Assembly (NCBI GenBank): GCA_000149265.1
Contig: CH001698.1
Location: 615,152-679,151, forward strand
Direction of reading: 5' to 3'
From: Ciona savignyi
Taxonomy: Eukaryota > Chordata > Ascidiacea > Phlebobranchia > Cionidae
Length of the DNA stretch: 64,000 bases
Part shown: positions 1 to 11,647 of the stretch, piece by piece
Position numbering within the stretch: position 1 is the stretch's first letter
Layout of the letters: each line of letters starts with the position of its first letter
Position numbers and translations under genes: made by a program
Notes under the pieces: generated by a model
Database searches by the model: none
The model's input: the letters and a program-made list of their open reading frames with translations, nothing else
What the model was told of the DNA's origin: nothing

Positions 1-623
1 GGGAGAATTTATTTGTGAGGGGGGTAAAGGTGTTTGTTGGAGGGGTGGTGGGGTTGGGTTTAGGGAGATTAGAGGAGGGGGCAGGGATGACAAGTGCTAT
101 GCTAAGTGTCCATAATAAAAACCAAAATACAACGCTCCTGCGAGGCGCTTTTGTATACATAAGTTCACCTTCTAAACTGAACACATGGATTGTATACAAT
201 TTCATAATAGGCACGAAAAATCTCAACAACGTCAGTGACGTAATACGGGAAATCCCCTAACATAAAATGAAATACATATTTGCTCATAACTCTTTAACCA
301 AAAAATATTGGAAGAAACTGATTTGATTTTTGAAATCAGCGTATTTGTTTCCATTTATTAAGATATTCTTAAAATTGACTTCAGTTCCCCTTTAACTAAT
401 AATCGGAAATGCCTACTTTAGAATCTGCTGCCTCTATGCCATTAAATTGACAAAGCATATATCACAGTGTTTTGTATTTTTGCAAACCATTTTTAAAACA
501 TACAGTGAACATTTATTTGATAAGGAAGTATTCATTAAATAGAAATATTTGGCAAATTCAAGCACAATTTTCTAATAATAGTAATAATCTCAATGGGAAA
601 TATAAAATACACTATTGGAAACA
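1..623. other. AT-rich spacer, no gene seen
   Basis: No convincing coding exon was seen. The first 90 bases are G-rich on the plus strand and the rest is AT-rich. It lies downstream of the minus-strand phosphatase gene and may hold its 3' flank. Confidence 0.5.
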
Positions 624-629
624 TTTATT
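624..629 (-). promoter_or_regulatory. AATAAA poly(A) signal overlapping the DUSP23-like stop codon
   Basis: On the minus strand the hexamer AATAAA contains the TAA stop of the phosphatase gene, implying a very short 3' UTR if used. Confidence 0.5.
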
Positions 630-2657
630 TTAAATAATGCAAGCTCTGGTAATATTGTTCCACAGCTTTCTCTTGTTCCGACGACTCTACTGATCCAGGT
701 CTCATCTTACGGATTTCTTTTAGTGCTACCGCCCCTGATATCCGTTTCACTTTAACCAGATAACATGCTAGCATTGTACCACTACGTCCTTTGCCGTTTG
801 AACAGTGCACTGCTACAGCCTTTTTAATACAATTTTGGCATTTAAGATGTGAAGAGTAACAAATATAATTAACATTCATTTCACTGAGATGATACCAAAT
901 GTTAAGCCCCACCTCATGTTTATCATTAGCATCCTCTACAATTCGAATAAACTGCCGAATCTGGTACAAAGTTGGAGCACAGAAATCATCAATTCGAATT
1001 TTTAGTCGGTTAAGCTTTGGAAGCTGGACACTCTCCATCGCATTGGCTGGTCGCTCCTTCATTAAAGATATGACGTGTCTGATACCACTCTCAAATAAGA
1101 ACTTGTGGTGATCTGAAAACAATTTGGATGGTTAATTTTTGTTGCTTTACTTAGACCTTTAAAATTATTTAATATGGATTTCTGGACTGTTATCTTAAAT
1201 CATTTATATGAAACCAAACAACTGGGTGTAGTTAATGATTGGACTGAATGGAACATTTAAAAATCAAACCAGAGCTCTATCAGTATTACCGGTAAACTGC
1301 TAAATTTAAAGATACTACCACAGGGCAACTCTGAAAGGAAGAACACTGCTCACTAAAACTATAGAAACTGATTGTAACCCTGCTCCAAACATAAGTCTAA
1401 ACCCCAGTACCAAAAATTCCCCCAATACCCTAATATCAATTTTAGTGTGCAATTTCTCTCTTTACCTCCTTCAGTTTCCCCACCACAACAAAAGTAAAAA
1501 CCTACTTGGGCATGTAGGAGATGCACAGGCTGCGAGCCACCCTGGGTCAACCCAGGAAAAGTTATCTGGTGATTCTGGGACACTTCGGCGATTTGTAGCT
1601 GAAAATTAACTATAATTAGTTCGGATGGAAGTGATATCTTTTTTGTGCAATCTATGTAAGCAATTTGCAAGTCTAAATTCGGGTTTTATTCTTTAAAAAA
1701 AACTAATTAATGTATCTGGTTGTTAGAAAACAGTCATTTTAATCAACTTTTAACTACATCTTTATGCTGTGACTTAAGTAGGCATGATTGGGCTTAATTA
1801 ACAAGCCAGAAGTGTCTACAGTGCGACTTGTTTTAGAACAAAATTATCTACACTTTTTTCTGTCCATTTCAATTATGGCTAAGCTTGAATGTGGCTCTTA
1901 TGTGCTAAAAAATAAGTCTAAGCAAGCCGTAGCTTCTAGTGCACTAAAAAAACAAATATGCCCAAGCCCAGCTTGCTGAATATCAGTGTACTGGTCTTAA
2001 ATCCAAATAAAAATATGGATTATATGAAATTATTCAGAGGTGACATTTGTTCTTGTTTACCTAACACCAGGTCAAAAATATTGCACAAATTTAAAAGATG
2101 CAATTCCAAATAAGTGAAGTGATAGGATAAGGAACTCATGTTTATCCCTAGGGGTGGAAAAATGCAGGGAACATTTATACTACAGTTTAAGTGTGACATT
2201 CAACCTGATGAACACTGCTATCAGATAACTTCTGCAAAGTGCCTTGGTCTAGAATACAACCGCTTTGTTATTTGAATGATGGTTTGGCACCCTACAGCAT
2301 TTTAGCCATGGTTCCTTATTGGATTCTACCATCAGAATATCAGTTGCTTGACTTTCTCACATCAACTACGAAACTGAACGAATGTCAAGAAGATAAGTCA
2401 AGAAAGTTTAGTGTGTAGTTTTTCTTCTCAATCACTAGCAATAAAAATATATATATAAGGAACATACGTAAAGTGGTATGTGGTCGTGGTACTGCATTGC
2501 TCCCAAATTTGGAAGATTTGTTCCAGTTGTTATTGGAGTCGAATATATTTCTATTAAATGGCGCTGTAATATCACTTATTTGCCGGTGGTTTCTACTTCC
2601 TGGTACCGCAGTGAAAGCCCGCTTGTTCATTGTTGACACATAAATGTCACCTATCAT
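625..2657 (-). CDS. DUSP23-like dual-specificity phosphatase, 4 exons, N-terminal extension
   Basis: Exons joined by phase: 2657(or 2671)-2468, 1598-1506, 1112-913 and 819-625, giving about 225 residues. The catalytic loop is HCSNGKGRSG (Cys-X5-Arg), with a DFCAP general-acid segment before it. NFSWVDPGWLA and the C-terminal IRKMRPGSVES / EQEKAVEQ match vertebrate DUSP23, a small atypical cytosolic phosphatase. The 93-nt intron 912-820 is in frame and has no stop, so retention would still be translatable; homology says it is removed (DANDKHE joins AVAVHC). The first exon adds about 65 residues absent from human DUSP23 and rich in Asn and Ser. It ends with a GTATGT donor in the phase the next exon needs, but it could be a separate piece. 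The start is uncertain: I chose the first ATG inside that exon (2657-2655), and an upstream exon from an ATG near 2770 is also possible. Confidence 0.75.
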
Positions 2658-2671
2658 ACTTTGCACAAGGA

Positions 2672-3022
2672 CTAAAAAAGAACAAAAAGATCAGGAATTA
2701 ATAAAAGAAACATAATAATTTACTCGCTGTATATAAACCCTGTATATTTTCACAACCAAGTATTTTGGTGGCATGGCCAAGTCAGTTTTTGTGTTTTTAA
2801 GCAATTATTTTACAGATTACCCAATATTATTTTATTTTTGTTTACGGACTAGAAATAAAATTTTAGGTATATTTCTGTGATCAGAATTTGTACTGAGTCA
2901 GCAAATAAATTATGATTGTATTCTAAATCAAAAAAAAGATTTTCAATATCACAACCACACATAATTTAAACTATACAATTAACTGTGAAGGACTACTAAT
3001 AATGTTATATAAATTTCATTAA
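2672..3022. other. Spacer between COPS4 and DUSP23-like gene
   Basis: AT-rich. On the minus strand there is an open stretch starting MPPKYLVVKIYR near 2770, but no donor fits the phase of the 2671-2468 exon, so it is not called as an exon. Confidence 0.4.
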
Positions 3023-3028
3023 TTTATT
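3023..3028 (-). promoter_or_regulatory. AATAAA poly(A) signal overlapping the COPS4 stop codon
   Basis: The minus strand reads TGAATAAA, so the hexamer begins at the last base of the TGA stop. Confidence 0.5.
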
Positions 3029-4257
3029 CAATTATTAGTTGCTAAAAATAAATCCATTTTTTGAGTTGCCCACTCTGGGTGAGCTGCTGAAATTTTGTCC
3101 ACAATCGTGTTTACTTCAAGACAAAGTGACTGAATTTGGACGTCCCATGATGGTAGAGTTTCTCGCCGTTCAAAAAATACAATTCCATCAATTTGGTCGA
3201 TGTGTCCTTTCATCCTACCCTCACATATCATCTGTGACGCCACCTTCTCAGCCATTTGGTGAGGGATTTCTAAAAGTGCCCCCAACTCCGTAAAGCGTAT
3301 GTTGTTATAGAGCTTGCTTGCTGACAAAAGGTTGTGCTCAGTGACTGCACGGTTCAGGATGTTTGAGCCATCGGCAGTGATGGCTTTTTGATGTGGCATA
3401 AGTTGCCGAGCAAATTCTTCCATCTCATCTGATTTTATGATGCGATCAAGGAACATCTTTTCCAAGATCCCAAATGATGAAAGGAGCTGGCATCTTTCAT
3501 CTTTAAATAAAGTGGCAAGCATTCTGGAACGCTGTTGACCTGCAGGCGCTAGAATTGCACAGTTCAATGCTTTTTCTAGCGCATTAGTCTGCTCAGTCTC
3601 ATGTATCACACTTTTGTACGAGAGTTCATTGTACCTCTGCGCAGCTTCCAAAAATTTGCGTCTATAATCAAGCACCCTTGCATAGCAGACCTTATAGTGT
3701 ATCTGGAGTTGCTCATCTGAAGTCTCATTCTGCAGTAAAGATGCACGGTTGATGTACAACTCTGCTTGAACTGGATCTTCATCTTCCAAATATAAACGTG
3801 CAATTGTAAGATAAGTTTTTAGTTTGTAATCCAAACTGTATTGTTTCTGTCCTGACTCGATAGGAATTCCGACGAGCATTAGCGCTGCATCCCTCCAATT
3901 CTCCTCCTCTTCAAAGATGCTAGCAAGGTGTTTTCGAATTTGTGATACTTGCTCCTCAAATGAAATCACTCTTGGTTGGATCCTATCTAGAGCGAACAAT
4001 GACACCTCCTTACATGCAAGGTTCCCTATTTGAGACAATTTGTTGCAGAATTCAGTGAGCAATTGCCGCGATCTCATCTGACTTACATTTTCGTTCATCA
4101 TTGCATCTACAAATGCCTTTAATGCAGGAACCCGCTCTGGATCTTCCAGACTGAAACATTTTTCTAAAATTTGCTGGTATTGCTTGGTCAAGTCCTTGTG
4201 TGAACTACTAGCAGCTTGACCAAGAACTGTAAGATCAGCTTTTATATTGACAGCCAT
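3028..4257 (-). CDS. COPS4: COP9 signalosome subunit 4, single exon
   Basis: A 409-residue protein (human 406) that aligns end to end with CSN4. Landmarks are [12 protein letters not shown]-type (here [12 protein letters not shown]), [48 protein letters not shown] and the PCI/winged-helix part [13 protein letters not shown] through [14 protein letters not shown]4 is a helical-repeat plus PCI scaffold of the COP9 signalosome, which removes NEDD8 from cullins. The reading frame continues upstream to 4281, but that part lies beyond a TTTGCAG acceptor. The ATG at 4257-4255 (MAVNIKADL) matches the family start. The acceptor 24 nt upstream of the ATG could receive a 5' UTR exon or a spliced leader. 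The gene lies 292 bp downstream of ERCC3 on the same strand. Confidence 0.97.
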   Translation of the reverse strand: MAVNIKADLTVLGQAASSSHKDLTKQYQQILEKCFSLEDPERVPALKAFVDAMMNENVSQMRSRQLLTEFCNKLSQIGNLACKEVSLFALDRIQPRVISFEEQVSQIRKHLASIFEEEENWRDAALMLVGIPIESGQKQYSLDYKLKTYLTIARLYLEDEDPVQAELYINRASLLQNETSDEQLQIHYKVCYARVLDYRRKFLEAAQRYNELSYKSVIHETEQTNALEKALNCAILAPAGQQRSRMLATLFKDERCQLLSSFGILEKMFLDRIIKSDEMEEFARQLMPHQKAITADGSNILNRAVTEHNLLSASKLYNNIRFTELGALLEIPHQMAEKVASQMICEGRMKGHIDQIDGIVFFERRETLPSWDVQIQSLCLEVNTIVDKISAAHPEWATQKMDLFLATNN

Positions 4258-4549
4258 ATCTAAACTATTGTAACCAGACAAATCTGCAAAATGAAAACAC
4301 AGTTTTTGTGCCTAATAGAATTCAAATTCGGCAGTATCAAGAAAACATTTTAATATTATGTTTATTTAATGCATGGCAGAAATAATAATAATGACTAGTA
4401 AATGAAATTCAACATGGAGTAGTGAAGGCAATTGATACATAATATTGAATAAACATTAAATACCAAGCTGTCACCTAATAGCCTAGAAAATGGAAACTTA
4501 GAAACTGGAAGGAAAAACAAAAGTTGAGCTAGAAAAGAAGTGTTAATTT

Positions 4550-6946
4550 TTATCTAAATTGTTTAAAAAGGTCATGTACTCCTTTTCGCTTTGACTTTTT
4601 ATACTCCATGTACACAGAGTCATCTGCCCCAGAAATAGAACTCATTGCACCTGCCCGTCTGTACATTCCTTTGCCCTTTTCGCCGTAATTGTATTCTCCC
4701 GGCACTGTTTCCTCCTCAGCATCAATGTCATTGGCGGCGAGGACTTTTTGAAGCAGGGTATGTTGCTCATCTTTAGTGTTGAATGCTAGTGACCCTTCTT
4801 CATCTATGCCTGTTAAATGTGTGACTGTCTTAAATGAGTAGCCTTGGTTAACCAGGAAACGTTGTCGCTTTGTTGAAAATGCAACCTCAACAGTGTCTTG
4901 TGAGACTAAAGAGTAAAAAAATGCGTTGTACTCCTCAGCTAGTGATCCTTTCTTAGCACGTAAAATTCTTCCCAACCTTTGTGCTTCTTGCCTTCTAGAA
5001 CCTCCATGAGAAGACACTTGAATGAGCACATTGGCAGCCGGAAGATCAATAGAGTTATCACCAACTTTTGAGATAAAAATCGTGTTCACTTTAGGATTAT
5101 GGATAAAGTTTTGCAAAATTTGCAGGCGCTCGCCTTGTGTAGTAGGTCCATAGATATATGGCTTCCCCATTCTTACAGCATATTCCTTCAGTGCAAACAC
5201 ATTATCAGAAAACACAACAATTTTATCATTTCTTCGCTCATGGAACCGTATAAGAAACTGGCAAGCTCTGAACTTGTTGGGGTTCATTACATACAGTAGC
5301 ATGCGTTTACGCGATTTTATACTGAGGTATTCACGATAAAACTCCGGCGTCATTGGACACCAAACCTCAGCACACTGGACTCGGGCAATAAAGCCACCAT
5401 TTTGTAATTCCATCCAATTTGCTTCATAGAGCTTTGGCCCAATTAAGAAATTCAAATCTAATATTTTATCATCCTCTCTTACCAGCGTAGCAGTCAGGCC
5501 AAGTTTACAATGAGACTGAACTACTGTTAGAACTCTTCTAAATTGCTTTGCAGGAATTGTGTGTACCTCGTCAAGAATCATGAGACCCCATTCTCGACTT
5601 CGTATCCACTCCATGACTTTTTCTGACTCATATGACCTCTTCATACTGTGTCCCATCATCGAGTAAGTGGTGATGGCAATACTACATCCTTGCGGACTTT
5701 CCTTCGCATCCGAGGTAAATTTACAGATCATACTATCATCTGCAGTTGACCACATCTTGAACTGGGACTTCCACTGCTCGACAGCAACACCTGATGTACA
5801 AAGCACCATGCAAGTTTTACGGACAGTGCATGCAGCCGTAACACCCACCAGGGTTTTTCCGGCACCACACGGAAGCACAATAACCCCACTTCTTGCTCTT
5901 CCGTTTCCAAACATTTTTCTTAAACTTTTCTCCTGGTATGGACGGAGTACAGTTGTAGCTTTTAGGTCGATTTTTAGGTCTTTATTAATTGTATCATTAC
6001 GGAAGTCGTATTCAGCCAACAGAGGAAACTCAAGCTCAATGCATCGTTTTTGCAAAGTTTCCACCATTTCTTGATGAACTTCAAAAGAAACTACTTGTGT
6101 CTCTTCCACTGCTTTCTCATCATCATTATCAATCTGTTCATAAAAATCACAGATGTCTTTAGGAACGGCAGCATCAGCGTCTTCAGTATTACTTGCACTT
6201 GGCTGTGCACTGTTTAAAGGCTTGTTGACTTGCAATGCCTGTTTTCCAACAAAAGTAGACACCTGTAAACCATCTGCTGTCTTTGTAGTTTCCGCATCTT
6301 CATCATCTGTGGCAACTTTTCTGCAGCTGGCTATCAAACTATCTCGAAGTAAAGTCTGTATCACATCAACATGTGAACTCTCCAAATAGTATTTATTGTG
6401 CTTTAGCACCAATTTCACTTTACCATAACTTTGAGTGCACAATCGTATAAACTCAATGATACCCTGTGGTATTGAAGTTTTACTCAAACGTCCGAGGTAC
6501 TCTATTATGTCATTTGTTTGCAAACCAACACTTACAGCAGCATATAACGAGTATGAAGTTAGGCGAAACTCGTGTACATACTTCGGACGACAGATAGGCT
6601 CTGCAATTGCAATTAAAAAATCCCGAGCATGACGATAAACTGGAGAGAATGACTCAAGAAAGATATGTCCATCTGGTGCTAAGTAAAGTGGCCTGGAGGC
6701 ATGATCCTTCTTCATTTCCATTTTAGAGCGAAAATCTTTTCCTCCAAATTGATCGATAGCATTACTGGTTCCAGTGCTTGAACTTTTTTCAATATTCCTT
6801 GTCGCTGCTGTTGGCACAGAAGTTTTTGATTGAAATTCAACATCTAAGTCTTCATCATCATCATCATAGTCATCCTCATAATATTCGGGATCTTCTTCTG
6901 GTTCCTTTCTCTTTTTCCCTTGCTTTTTTACCTTTGGCTTTCCCAT
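4550..6946 (-). CDS. ERCC3: TFIIH helicase subunit XPB, single exon
   Basis: 798 residues (human 782). XPB is the 3'-5' DNA translocase of TFIIH, needed for promoter opening and nucleotide excision repair. In order: an acidic/basic N-terminal tail ([12 protein letters not shown]), the N-terminal damage-recognition-type domain ([19 protein letters not shown]), helicase motif Q/I ([28 protein letters not shown]), motif II DEVH, the RED motif (TLVREDDK), and motifs IV-VI ending [13 protein letters not shown] and [17 protein letters not shown]. The C-terminus [14 protein letters not shown] matches the family. The open frame extends 32 codons upstream, but the start MGKPKVKK at 6946 fits the human start (MGKRDRAD). 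No introns were seen. Confidence 0.98.
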   Translation of the reverse strand: MGKPKVKKQGKKRKEPEEDPEYYEDDYDDDDEDLDVEFQSKTSVPTAATRNIEKSSSTGTSNAIDQFGGKDFRSKMEMKKDHASRPLYLAPDGHIFLESFSPVYRHARDFLIAIAEPICRPKYVHEFRLTSYSLYAAVSVGLQTNDIIEYLGRLSKTSIPQGIIEFIRLCTQSYGKVKLVLKHNKYYLESSHVDVIQTLLRDSLIASCRKVATDDEDAETTKTADGLQVSTFVGKQALQVNKPLNSAQPSASNTEDADAAVPKDICDFYEQIDNDDEKAVEETQVVSFEVHQEMVETLQKRCIELEFPLLAEYDFRNDTINKDLKIDLKATTVLRPYQEKSLRKMFGNGRARSGVIVLPCGAGKTLVGVTAACTVRKTCMVLCTSGVAVEQWKSQFKMWSTADDSMICKFTSDAKESPQGCSIAITTYSMMGHSMKRSYESEKVMEWIRSREWGLMILDEVHTIPAKQFRRVLTVVQSHCKLGLTATLVREDDKILDLNFLIGPKLYEANWMELQNGGFIARVQCAEVWCPMTPEFYREYLSIKSRKRMLLYVMNPNKFRACQFLIRFHERRNDKIVVFSDNVFALKEYAVRMGKPYIYGPTTQGERLQILQNFIHNPKVNTIFISKVGDNSIDLPAANVLIQVSSHGGSRRQEAQRLGRILRAKKGSLAEEYNAFFYSLVSQDTVEVAFSTKRQRFLVNQGYSFKTVTHLTGIDEEGSLAFNTKDEQHTLLQKVLAANDIDAEEETVPGEYNYGEKGKGMYRRAGAMSSISGADDSVYMEYKKSKRKGVHDLFKQFR

Positions 6947-8177
6947 TATTAATGCAAGGGTATTACAATTGTAATCAAACCCTGTATTATGCCTACAAGT
7001 ACCAATGTCAACCTGAACGCATAAAAATAGTTCATAAATCACATTATGTCCATTGCAGTTTTATACCTTTAATAAATGAAAGCAAGCAAGTTATTATTAA
7101 ACAATCACAGAATCACAGAATTATTTAGAAATCGGTATCAGGATGTATATTTACAACTAGTTTTTACTGTTTGTCACAGTATAATAATGTGTTAATCTTA
7201 TCAAATAGTTTAAATCATGTTAGAATAAAGAAAACCATGCTTTATAAAATCAATCTGGCAAGGTAAAAAACACAAAACCATAAAAACAGTCATTTACTGA
7301 CAGATTTTTGTTTTGACTGTATTGTTTCCAAAAATCTTGCAAAAATAAAACAACAGGTCACAATGGCTAAAAATCGTGCGTGTACTAGTATTTTAATTTT
7401 ATTGTGTAATTTATAAAGTTACAAGCAGCTGTATATAAATCCAATTCATGAATATCTTAATTTTAAAGTTCTTGTCAAAACTAAAAGCTGGTAGATTATA
7501 AACCATTAATATAAGAAGTACAATTTCAAAACGCATATTATACATGGCGTTTATGGTAATACTTAAAAACAACACTTTAACCTTTGTACAATTGTATGTA
7601 ATATGTTAAAATACATTTAATGATCATACCGATAAAATCACTGTATCATGGTTAATGATAATTTAAAGTTAAGTTACTGGCTTAGTACCCGGTAATGCAA
7701 GATTAAACTTCAGTTCAAATATTTTAAATCCCAGTCTTCTTGTAACCAGTTTAAAAATATACAACTTAAAAATAGTTAAATTTATTTAGATTTTAATTTT
7801 AGTAGGTACCAGAATAAATCTACAAATAGCCATATATTCTATTTTTTAATTGTGTCATTCTGGTAATATATATTCGCAAATTGTACAAGGTTTTTGGTAT
7901 AGCCTATACAACAAAAGAAAATGGTAATTATTACATTTTTTACCTATAAAAATTCTTAAAATTTAGCTATTTTTAATATTATTAAAATATTTTTGTGACA
8001 TTTTAGTCTAAACAATCTGACAATCGAAGTATAATGTTCATTATGACAAATAAATGTGAGAGATTTATCGATTCTTATTGCTGAGGAAATAAACAATCGT
8101 GTTATAGTATTTGTCAGCTTAAATACATCCATGACCATAAGTGCACTTTTATTTAATTAATATTGCAATCAATTTAT
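6947..8177. other. Long AT-rich spacer, ERCC3 5' side and RAB33 3' side
   Basis: About 1.2 kb with no coding exon seen. It contains the ERCC3 promoter and the DNA downstream of RAB33. Short open frames here have no recognisable product. Confidence 0.5.
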
Positions 8178-8183
8178 TTTATT
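8178..8183 (-). promoter_or_regulatory. AATAAA poly(A) signal overlapping the RAB33 stop codon
   Basis: The minus strand reads TGAATAAAATAAA directly at the stop codon. Confidence 0.5.
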
Positions 8184-8848
8184 CAGCACCCACAAGGTGC
8201 TTCGTTTGTGCGCAAGACCTCTTTGTCTACTGATAGAACGGTTGCACGTTTCATGTTTGGGTAGTCCTGGTTCATCATAGGCTTTTGGGACTTCAGTTTA
8301 TGTGCAATGGTTAGAAATATGGCTTCAATATTTGCTATTTCGGTGTCTGTTTTGGCTGATGTCTCAAATAGAGGCATAGAATGTGCATCAGCAAACCTAA
8401 CAGCATTGTTTGTATCAATTTTTATTTGTTCTTTAAGATCACATTTATTGCCGACCAATATTCTAGGAATGTTTGTAGAATTGAGTGAGTAGCGTTCACA
8501 TTCCTCAATCCATAATGGCAGCCCTTCAAAGGAGCGAGAATTTGTGACATCATATGTGAATACAACAGCGTGCACATTGCGATAATAATGAGGGACCATA
8601 GATTTACGAAACCTCTCTTGACCTGCTGTATCCCACAGCTGCAGTTTGATAAGTTCTCCATCAATATCCAATGTCCGTTCTCGAAAATCAACTCCAATTG
8701 TTGCTTCAGTTTTATCGGGAAAATTCCCAGTGCAAAACCTGTAAGTGAGGCATGTTTTCCCTACATCAGAATCACCAATTACAATGATTTTAAACAATTT
8801 TTTCGATGCAGTATCAGTTGAACTTCCTTCTTCAGTATGTTGAGACAT
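8183..8848 (-). CDS. RAB33: Rab33-type small GTPase
   Basis: 221 residues. Rab33 proteins act at the Golgi and in autophagosome formation. Motifs seen: P-loop GDSDVGKT, switch [27 protein letters not shown] and ETSAK. The C-terminus CGC is a double-geranylgeranylation signal. The run [19 protein letters not shown] and [11 protein letters not shown] is closest to RAB33A/B; I cannot split A from B. The ATG at 8848 directly follows a TTACAG acceptor, so either a 5' UTR intron or a spliced leader joins here. An upstream in-frame extension to 8959 lies beyond that acceptor and is not counted. It diverges from BBS5. Confidence 0.95.
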   Translation of the reverse strand: MSQHTEEGSSTDTASKKLFKIIVIGDSDVGKTCLTYRFCTGNFPDKTEATIGVDFRERTLDIDGELIKLQLWDTAGQERFRKSMVPHYYRNVHAVVFTYDVTNSRSFEGLPLWIEECERYSLNSTNIPRILVGNKCDLKEQIKIDTNNAVRFADAHSMPLFETSAKTDTEIANIEAIFLTIAHKLKSQKPMMNQDYPNMKRATVLSVDKEVLRTNEAPCGC

Positions 8849-9449
8849 CTGTAATATTAAATGGTTTAAATATTTAACACAAAATAAAATAAGTAATGAA
8901 GATGACATGCCATTTGTCGTGTTTATGATAAGTGAACTTATTTTAGATTTTTTAGACATGTAAATTTACATTAATTAATGAAGGTCTATAACTTATTAGG
9001 CAAGTTGTGTTGATTTCATTTTGATTGTCTTCTTATTGCTGGGCTATAAACATTGTGATGTTACTGAATAACTTAAATGCACAATAATTACTTTGATTAA
9101 GAAGTTTCACAACCGCTGTTTCGTCGGTCAATAAAAATCTTCGTTACGTAATTGCAAACGAAATATATCCACCATTATACACACTTCCCAGTGTAGTGAG
9201 ATAGTTAAGTTAAAACGTGAAACAAACTATACAAGAAAATATTAACGACGAGTTAAATAAGGAAGGTTAACAACAAAAGTGCAAAAACAAAACATGCGAC
9301 CAAGTACTCTATGATGCGATGCATAACGTTATAGAAAACGTATTTAACGGCCACATGGGGCGCCAATGCACATTGTAGTTTTGTTACCGGGGTTGCAACT
9401 GACGCAATTAGTTTATTTGTTTGGTGTTTTTAACTTCACTTTTTTAGTC
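8849..9449. promoter_or_regulatory. Shared divergent promoter region of RAB33 and BBS5
   Basis: About 600 bp separates the two start codons, with acceptor-like sites at both coding starts (TTACAG before RAB33, TTTTTTAG 2 nt before the BBS5 ATG). No clear TATA box was seen. A weak RFX/X-box-like pair, GTTACC at 9383 and TGCAAC at 9394, lies about 50-65 bp before the BBS5 ATG. Confidence 0.5.
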
Positions 9450-10487
9450 ATGGATGTTCTGTGGGAGGATCGAGATGTCCGTTTTGATCTCAGCACACAA
9501 CAACTAAACATGAGACCAGGTGAATTCGTTATACAGACTTTTAACTCTGTGGAGGACACCAAAGGGAACAATGGTGATAATGGGAAACTCATCGTTACAA
9601 ATTTAAGGGTAATGTGGCATTCTCACACCTTACCTAGAGTGAACCTATCTATTGGACTTAGCTGTATGCATAATATCAATACAAGAAAGACTAACTCAAA
9701 GCTGCGAGGTTCAACTGAATCTTTTTGCATTTCAACAAAGTGTAATAGCAGTAAGTTTGAGTTTATTTTCACTAATGAATTGTCGGAGAAAGAAAGTCTT
9801 TTTGTCACTGTTATGTCGGTGTTCAAAGCATATGACTCTACCAGGCTGTACCGTGACCTAAAACTAAGGGGCTCGCTTATACATGGAAAACAGTTGAAAA
9901 TCCTTCCGCAAGAGGAAATTTACAACCGAATAAATGGGGTCTGGAACTTATCCAGTAACCAGGGGAATTTGGGAACTTTTTTTGTAACAAATATTCGAGT
10001 GGTTTGGCATGCAAACATGAATGAAAGCTTTAATGTCAGCGTGCCATACTTGCAAATACAGAGTGTGAAAGTACGAGATTCCAAGTTCGGGTATGCAATG
10101 GTAATAGAGAGCACTTGGCAAAGTGGAGGTTATGTACTTGGATTCAGGATCGATCCGATTGAAAAGCTTCAAGATGCTGCAAAAGAGATCCAGAGTCTTC
10201 ACCGCGTTTACTCTGCCAGCCCCATTTATGGAGTTCAGTTTGATAAAGCTATAACTCAACAGGAAGAAAATGATTCAACTAACGGACAAATTGTTACCCC
10301 TATCACAGAAGACTTGGACATCGATACAAGTATAAAGTCGGATGCTTCAGTGGCATACTTCGCTGATGGGGCGTCATATGAGAACAATGAAAATTTAACT
10401 CCACCTATTTACTCGACAGAACTTGGTCTTGCAATTGAACCAATTAAACCAGGATACACACTAAAAAGCTTGTGGAATATTTTCTAA
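9450..10487 (+). CDS. BBS5: Bardet-Biedl syndrome 5 protein, single exon
   Basis: 345 residues (human 341), similar from [12 protein letters not shown] to the end. BBS5 is the BBSome subunit with two PH-like repeats: the first covers about residues 10-150 ([18 protein letters not shown]), the second about 155-260 ([40 protein letters not shown]). The BBSome moves membrane cargo in and out of cilia. The C-terminus [19 protein letters not shown] matches the family. The ATG at 9450 fits the family; an upstream frame from 9366 lies before a TTTTTTAG acceptor. No introns, while many vertebrate BBS5 genes have many. Confidence 0.97.
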   Translation: MDVLWEDRDVRFDLSTQQLNMRPGEFVIQTFNSVEDTKGNNGDNGKLIVTNLRVMWHSHTLPRVNLSIGLSCMHNINTRKTNSKLRGSTESFCISTKCNSSKFEFIFTNELSEKESLFVTVMSVFKAYDSTRLYRDLKLRGSLIHGKQLKILPQEEIYNRINGVWNLSSNQGNLGTFFVTNIRVVWHANMNESFNVSVPYLQIQSVKVRDSKFGYAMVIESTWQSGGYVLGFRIDPIEKLQDAAKEIQSLHRVYSASPIYGVQFDKAITQQEENDSTNGQIVTPITEDLDIDTSIKSDASVAYFADGASYENNENLTPPIYSTELGLAIEPIKPGYTLKSLWNIF

Positions 10488-10501
10488 ATATTTATATCAC
10501 C

Positions 10502-10507
10502 AATAAA
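10502..10507 (+). terminator. AATAAA poly(A) signal of BBS5
   Basis: The hexamer lies 15 nt after the BBS5 stop codon. Confidence 0.6.
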
Positions 10508-11640
10508 ATCATTTTAGAAGTGCTATATTGCATACCAAGCCTTTCAATGACTGTCGATTCCCCCTTAGATATTTTAGTAAAATGGGGTATAATATATGTT
10601 ATTTTCAGTAGTTCGAGTTTCATTATATAATAATACATATATATATACCGTACACAATACAAATAAATGTTAACATGTTTAGTACCGTACTTATGTGATA
10701 TATGATCCCGTGTATGCTGTGTGTGTGTGTGCATGCACTTGTATTTGAATTAACTTAATGACTGATTGAAAACAAATGGTTAACTTTTTCTAGGGAATGC
10801 TTTCTTAGTTCATATTTATGGTCCACTCAAATCTCAAAAAATTTGATATTTCCGTTTTGACATTTCATTGCATTTAAGCGTGACAGAATGCAACCAAATC
10901 GCATAATGATAAATCGGGTAGCCTATGGTAGTACATTTTAGTTTATTTTGGCACAGGCTGTTTATTTACTGTAACTGTCATACCCTACTGTAGTATATTG
11001 CCGTTTAACTGTTGTAACTATACTTCTGTATTAAGAGTCCGATGATAATTTGTCTTTAACTATTTTACAGTACTGAGGTCCATAAGTATATACTTGGTAT
11101 GATTTCATATTTATATTCCCGCATCTAATTTTCTTGTTGTTGTATATTCAATCATTAAATTTACTGTCACATACATTTTCTGCATTTGTGTATGTGCTCC
11201 GTATATGTATGTATGTGTCGATGAATGGTAAGGTTATAGATTCTACCAACATTTTAACTAAGTACAATGTGTTGTTTGTTAGTAATGTAATTAAAAACAT
11301 ACATCGTCATCTTTGTTTTCAACTTCTTTTCAATTCAACACAACAGCGATTGGCCATAGGTAATATGATCCAATGATAGAATCCGGGATATAAAAAACAA
11401 TTTGAAGAATAAACGCTGAACTGAAATGCTATAAGGTAAGCTCATAAATAGAGCCTATTGTTCTAGTAATCTGTTATAGTTGGTTCTTAGACTTTATTGG
11501 TGTTAAGCAGTATTACACAATAGTAGATCAACAAACAGTTCACAAGCCAGACCCAGCCAAATCAAATAATAAAACAATTGTTCAGTTCTGACCTTGGCCA
11601 CCTTGTTTTAATATTAATATTTTTCCAGTGCAAATTTGAA
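10508..11640. other. Spacer between BBS5 and the STPG-like gene
   Basis: AT-rich, with short TA and GT microsatellites near 10635 and 10715. A TTTTTCCAG acceptor ends at about 11628, just before the next start codon, so the next gene has a 5' UTR intron or receives a spliced leader. Confidence 0.5.
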
Positions 11641-11647
11641 GTAAGAA

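Noticed and set aside
5667-6074. 135-codon plus-strand frame
   Set aside because: Lies wholly antisense within the conserved ERCC3 coding sequence; a shadow of it.
8849-8959. N-terminal extension of RAB33 (about 37 codons)
   Set aside because: Begins before an acceptor that abuts the conserved start, and has no Rab similarity.
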